Assembly: GCA_025403435.1 (NCBI GenBank)
Contig: CM046341.1
Span: 20,297,460-20,361,459, forward strand
DNA: 64,000 bases
Direction of reading: 5' to 3'
Source: Artocarpus heterophyllus
Taxonomy: Eukaryota > Streptophyta > Magnoliopsida > Rosales > Moraceae
Part shown: positions 59,828-64,000 of the stretch, piece by piece
Numbering within the stretch: position 1 is the first letter of the stretch
Layout of the letters: every line of letters begins with the position of its first letter
Notes under the pieces: model-generated
What the model was told of the DNA's origin: nothing
The model's database searches: none
The model's input: only the letters and a program-made list of their open reading frames with translations
Program-made: the position numbers and the translations under genes

Positions 59828-60050
59828 GCATCTATAAACCAATTTATGTTAATTTATTTTAACATTCTTCTTTAATTTATTTCATTTTTCAATCTTTTTC
59901 TAAGGGTTTTGTATATCTATCTATAGTTATATTTCTGTTTAAAATGGAGAAAGAGTATATACATTCTGGGCCATTGGATGCTTAACACACGGGCTGGCCA
60001 CCTTAGGCAGCAAAGAATATCATGTGTAAGAAATATTTTAGACAATTTTT
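59828..60050. other. 3' flank of CACTA-2 transposase
   Basis: AT-rich sequence after the transposase stop, with no second gene. A TNPA-like gene would be expected near here in an autonomous CACTA element, so CACTA-2 has probably lost it by deletion. Confidence 0.5.
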
Positions 60051-60430
60051 TACGACGCTTTTTCCAAAAACAATCGTGGAACATAGTCTTCCATGATGGT
60101 TTTTGAAAAACCCATTGTGGAATGCTTATCACAATATAAAAAATGCTATGAAAAGCAGCAACTTTTTCCACAACGGTTTCCTTCTCATAGCATAAAATAT
60201 GTTGTGAAAAGCAGTGCTTTTTCCACGATGGTTTTTGCAAAAAACGGTCGTGGAAAGCATATTACAGCATATAAATGCTGTGAAAAGCAACAACTTCTTC
60301 TATGACGGTTTTTACAAAAACTGTCGTGAAAAGCTATGAACCATCGTGGAAGACATTCCACAACATTAATTTTGCTATGAAATATTACAACATTCGACGA
60401 CAATTTTTGTAAAAACCATCGTGGAATCAT
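60050..60430. repeat. CACTA-type subterminal repeats (CCACGACGGTTTTT family)
   Basis: Palindromic units such as TCCACGATGGTTTTTGCA and AAAAACTGTCGTGGAAAGC repeat about eight times in both orientations. They resemble the left repeats of CACTA-2 but are not identical. They are either its right end without a terminus, or the left end of a further CACTA element. Confidence 0.7.
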
Positions 60431-60767
60431 CATTTCCCCCTTTTTAAATTTTTGAAATTCGCGCCTACCACCCATTTTTAGTGCACGCACTCTCTCTCCA
60501 AGATTCCTCACATTCTCTCTAAAATCCCTCTTTCTCCCTCTAAAAAATCCTTATCTCTCTTCGCCGCCATCACCTCCACCATCTAGCCCCCGCCACTATC
60601 GCCTACTCGTAGCCGGTAAGCTCCCCCTCCCTCTCTATCCTCTTCCCACTTCCTGCTACCCCTCAAACCCAACCCCCTTGCCCCCTCACCCCCTTCCCAC
60701 CAGCCCCCTCGCCCCACCTACGGCCCCCACCCACCCCCTCGCCCCTCGCCGCTCACCCGATTAACAT
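60431..60767 (+). other. C-rich leader-like stretch, possible 5' UTR of another CACTA element
   Basis: CT-rich sequence (60490-60560), TCGCCGCCATCACCTCCACC, a splice donor-like CCGGTAAGC (60613-60621) and then a very C-rich run to 60765. The layout, subterminal repeats then CT-rich leader then donor, copies that at the left ends of CACTA-1 and CACTA-2. No coding sequence follows because the LTR element at 60768 interrupts it. Confidence 0.45.
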
Positions 60768-62481
60768 CATGTAGTAGGGCCCTAAACTTAGTTATCTTTA
60801 AATTGGATTTGTAAGGTTTACTTATCAAGCATTAGTTCAAATAATTCTCAAGACGCAGATAGCTTCTAAGTAGAGGTTTCAGGTGATAATAGTAGTCTAA
60901 GGTCACATGACGAGTCTAAAAATTTTTAGATATGAAATTAGTGATTTTTATTGTTGTATATTGACAATAGATTTGCAATAAAGGTTATTATTTTCCATTG
61001 TGTAGGGTTACTATTATTAAGGTTTCAATGATAGAAGTTATGATATAACATTTTTATCCAGCTTGTGCAGTTAAAAGCTACTAGTTTGGGAAGGGTATTA
61101 CATTTTAGTATTAGAAGCAATATAGTTCTGGAGATTTTTAAAGTGCCATAGGACTAAGTATTTAGTCATCCATAGTACCATTAATTTTTTAGGACAATTA
61201 TTGAATTTGGGGAATTAGAGTTAACAAATTTTGAGGTTGAAATTTTTGTAAGAGGGGGAGTTATAATATCAAAATTTTTAAGCTTCTTACTTAGAGTTAG
61301 AAACTCATGAATTGTAGATTGGAAGATGTTTAGAAGTTTTAACAACGCTATAGCGAGTTAAGCATGAAGTGGCAATAAGAGGAAGTTAGGTGTTATAATA
61401 TGTAGTTAGGCTATGACTTATCACTCTAATAAGCATGAGGTGTTGCCACGAAGTTAATGACTAACCCTAACATGACACATAGACATTAGATGGCTTACAT
61501 GCCAGATACCTAAGTGGCATACACGGATAGTGATACATGGCACCACATGGTAGGGATTGAAGCAAGATTAGTGTCTTAGGTAACATGTGGCAAGCATGTA
61601 CTTCGACATATGGCAAACATGTGTGGTAGTTTAGTGTCGAAGGAAGCCACAAGATTTATATACACTGTGACACATGATTACATGTGTTTAACTATAATTC
61701 AAGAGATGCATTGTCGTGCTTAATAGAGGCCTATAAGTAGGAGATTGATGGGCCATTTTGTAGCATGCCAAAGGTAGGCAATCTGAGTGAGAAAAAATAA
61801 AGAAAGAAGAGAAAGGAAAAGAAAAGGGAAAGGAATAAAAGAAAGAAATAGAGGTAGCAGTGATTCCTTGTTAAGCAGCTTAAAGTAAGTACACCTTCCA
61901 CTGTATTACTTTAACAATAATATGTTTATGAAAGCATGTTTTAAATTTACGTTATGATGATTATGATATGTATATTGACATGTTTCCTGAAAAGTGTTTT
62001 ATGTATGGTGTAAACTCTAGTGTTTGTCACTAACCAAAGAAAGTTAATAACATAAGGGCCAAATCCCTTGAGGAAAAGTGTTCAGGGGCCAATGAATATG
62101 ATGTAAGGGTTTTAAAAACACAAGGTTGGCATCATATAGTAGGGCCCTAAACTAAAAGTTAAAGAAAAGTATTTTTAAAGTGTATTTTTATGGCTACTTA
62201 CTAAGCATTAGCTCATATAGTTTTCATGATGCAAGTGGTTTTTGAGTAGAGATTTCAGGCTACTAAGTAAGTATGATTCAAGGTCCCGTGATGAGTTTAG
62301 AGATATTGACATGTGAAATGAGTGATTTTTTGTGTTTGTATATTCACAGTAGATTTGCAATAAAGGTTATTGTTTTCTATTGTGTAGAGATATTTTTATT
62401 ATGTTTTTGATGAAAAATGTTATGATATAATGTTTCTCTCAAGTTAAAGCAGTTTAGAACTACTATTTAAGGGGCGTTACA
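60768..62481 (+). mobile_element. Short non-coding LTR element: truncated 5' LTR, about 160-bp core, 3' LTR
   Basis: Bases 60768-61102 align with 62130-62481, the end of the downstream LTR (TAGTAGGGCCCTAAACT, AGATTTGCAATAAAGGTTAT). The terminus is GGGTATTACA upstream and GGGGCGTTACA downstream. The core 61103-61261 starts with a decayed primer-site-like TAGTATTAGAAGC and ends in the polypurine tract AGAGGGGGAG (61251-61260). The 3' LTR (61262-62481, 1220 bp) starts TATAATATC, one set of transitions from TGTAACGCC. It has no coding capacity. It is either a LARD/TRIM-like non-autonomous element or the product of a large internal deletion, and its left part is lost. Confidence 0.75.
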
Positions 62482-62489
62482 CTTGTACT

Positions 62490-63330
62490 TCCAACATTTC
62501 ATTTTGTGTCCCGCCAAAATCGGAAGATCTTTTCAATACCCTCCCCTTATTGATGTATCCAACACGAGGCCTACAAATTTATTTAACAATCTCCTCTTCA
62601 AATAAAAGATGTTGCTTACTTAACTCTGTATCATTAGACTAACTAGATTGTATTTCACGAAGTGCCACCATTTGATTTTGAAAAAAAAGTTACTAGAGTT
62701 TGAAAAGATGTACATAAAACTTGCATAATTGCAAAATCATAAAATAATTAATTAAATTTAGTAGCTTATATGCTCTATCTCTGCTTAGGGATAAGGAAGT
62801 TAGCTTGTAACTTTGTCAGAATACATGTGTTGATGAAATGCTATGTCACCTGGGAACTCATTAATGTTGGGATCAACTTACACTAATATTTTAAAGTTAT
62901 AGTGACAAAATGAAAGGAAAAAAATTAATATAAAATAAGGAAAAATTCTACCTACCAAACTAGCATGTTGTTCAAACTTTGATTTTTACCCATACTTGTT
63001 GTATTTATTTCTTGCCTTGCGATTTTTTGAATTTGTCTTTGATATTTCTTGAAAAGCGAATAGATTATTGAGTAAAAAGGATATTGTCTCTAGTAAATAT
63101 GAACAAATGACTTTGTGAGAATTTCAAAACTAACTATTTGTTTTTCAATACTGTAGTGGTCGCAAAGCGATTTCCAAGCATTATGATCAATAATATTCAG
63201 ATGAGGCAAATTCTTTGAAATCTCTGGATTAAGTTCTCCATCGATATCCTTAAAGTGCCCATGTAATGTAATAGACCGTCAATCTCTGTATAAATGTGCC
63301 ATGTATAAACCCATGGACTTTTTGATGATT
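62490..63330 (-). pseudogene. CACTA-3 TNPA-like (Transposase_24) remnants
   Basis: Minus-strand pieces around 63270-63080 read EISKNLPHLNIIDHNAWKSL and CDHYSIEKQIVSFEIL, and around 62680-62520 LREIQSS and FEEEIVK, separated by AT-rich intron-like sequence. They fit the second gene of plant CACTA elements in position and character. In-frame stops occur. The assignment is weaker than for CACTA-1. Confidence 0.45.
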
Positions 63331-63579
63331 TCCATCATTTTAAAATGATACCTCTTTTGTACGACAAATGAGTGATAATCAATATTGTACAACTAATATA
63401 ATTTTTTAATGAAAAAGCAAATAAATGTATAACCATAAGCATAGTTCAATTCATTACCATTAAAATAAAATTGTTTACAAAAGAAGTTAAAAAGTGCAAA
63501 GTCATTATAAGAAAATGTTTACAATTGATTCATTGTCCTCATCTAACAATTTAAGAGGCTTATCACTATCATAATCACT

Positions 63580-64000
63580 TTAATCACTTTCCCGTACTTC
63601 GTCATCAACATACTCTTTTAGAGTTTCATCTATTTCATCATCCATCAATGCATCAGCAACAACATCAATTTTAGATGCTTTAATTGCACTATCTATACCA
63701 GTAGTACAAATATCTGGATCTACATCATCAACGGTAGATTGATAGTTTGTCCATCTCAGGCTCAAAGCAAAGTGTCCTTTTGAAGAATCATCTTCGTACA
63801 CAATGTCATCATTCTCAACACTCTCCTCAGCCGAAATGTCGCACAGATGCCTTTTACTAAATATTTGAACAATATGCCATGGTACATGATTGAGTGGATC
63901 AATATTGTAAAAGACTTGGTGAGCTTGGAATGCTAATATGAATGGATTGCCTTTGTGCCATTCTTTGTCATGATGTAGAGTTGCTATTTTTTTCTTGTAA
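63580..64000 (-). pseudogene. CACTA-3 transposase C-terminus (DUF4216 end), partial
   Basis: From the window edge the minus-strand frame is open to a stop at 63580-63582. It reads HKGNPFILAFQAHQVFYNID and then PWHIVQIFSKRHLCDI, the conserved end of DUF4216, with a long acidic tail (DDVDPDIC, DDEIDETLKEYVDDEV). The same PF-LASQA-QVFY motif is seen in CACTA-1 (17570-17620) and CACTA-2 (59560-59590). The rest of the gene lies to the right of the window. It may be intact there, and no lesion is seen in this part. Confidence 0.85.

Larger units (their letters stand above)
26850..60430 (+). mobile_element. CACTA-2: CACTA transposon split by a 29-kb retrotransposon nest
   Basis: The left terminus is CACTACAAGAA at 26850-26860, preceded by TCA. 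It is followed by subterminal repeats with CCGTCATGG and AAAACCGTC motifs, a CT-rich leader, an intron and a TNP2-like transposase whose two halves lie at 27608-29789 and 58794-59827. Similar subterminal motifs recur at about 60050-60430, where I place a tentative right limit. No TTCTTGTAGTG right terminus is visible and no TNPA-like gene is present. Without the nest the element would be about 4.6 kb. The right-hand repeats may instead belong to a neighbouring CACTA element. Confidence 0.75.
62482..64000 (-). mobile_element. CACTA-3: partial CACTA element, minus strand
   Basis: The minus strand carries, from right to left, the end of a TNP2-like transposase (64000-63580) and then stretches resembling a TNPA-like gene: GHFKDIDGELNPEISKNLPH (about 63260-63200) with WKSLCDHYS, and NQMVALREIQSS (about 62680-62640) with a PRVGYINKGRVLKRSSD segment (about 62570-62520). 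The order matches the gene order of CACTA-1. Neither terminus is in the window, and the short LTR element adjoins its left side. Confidence 0.7.

Noticed and set aside
61467..61652. 61-codon Cys/His-containing minus-strand frame
   Set aside because: It lies within the LTR of the short LTR element and has no domain pattern. It is chance.

Overview
The window is nuclear DNA of a flowering plant, probably a eudicot. It is AT-rich and intergenic, built almost entirely of transposable elements. I see no complete host gene. The plant assignment rests on CACTA (En/Spm) transposases with the Transpos_assoc, TNP2, DUF4218 and DUF4216 regions, a Ty3 chromovirus with 2-kb LTRs, Ty1/copia elements with plant-type initiator-tRNA-Met primer sites, and a captured plant PARP2 exon pair. 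The species cannot be determined.

Layout. <1-11189: a decayed Ty3/gypsy chromovirus (G1) whose 5' LTR runs off the left edge, with a 2.9-kb solo LTR (5903-8779, TSD GTACA) inside its pol gene. 11190-12416: AT-rich spacer. 12417-20281: a CACTA element (CACTA-1, TSD TGG) with a deleted TNP2-like transposase, a TNPA-like second gene and an antisense fragment of host PARP2 in its 5' part. 20285-23520: spacer with an AT microsatellite and a GC-richer segment of unknown origin. 23521-25798: a solo LTR related to G1. 25871: an isolated CACTA-type terminus. 26850 to about 60430: a second CACTA element (CACTA-2). Its transposase gene is split by a 29,004-bp nest of three copies of one Ty1/copia family. 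Copy A (29790-58793, TSD AGATA) landed in the transposase. Copy B (30088-39784, minus strand, TSD CTGTC) and copy C (40054-49737, plus strand, TSD GTTGT) then both landed in A's 5' LTR. About 60050-60767: subterminal repeats and a 5'-leader-like stretch of CACTA type. 60768-62481: a short LTR element with only about 160 bp between its LTRs. 62482-64000: a third CACTA element, minus strand, running off the right edge.

The target-site duplications give the order of events: CACTA-2, then A, then B and C. Only B keeps an uninterrupted gag-pol frame (1317 aa), and even there one zinc-knuckle cysteine is changed. A and C share two in-frame stops, so a defective lineage may have been copied in trans.

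Two non-coding signals stand out. First, a 21-22-bp tandem repeat with a dyad core, TTCGGC-AG-GCCGAA and variants, recurs in the LTRs of at least three Ty3-type families and in both the LTR and the leader of the Ty1 family. Its copy number differs between sister LTRs. Second, the copia leader between the primer-binding site and gag carries three stem-loops, each ending in a 4-bp stem with a CCTA loop. The stems vary in a compensatory way, which looks like a structured RNA packaging or dimerisation region.
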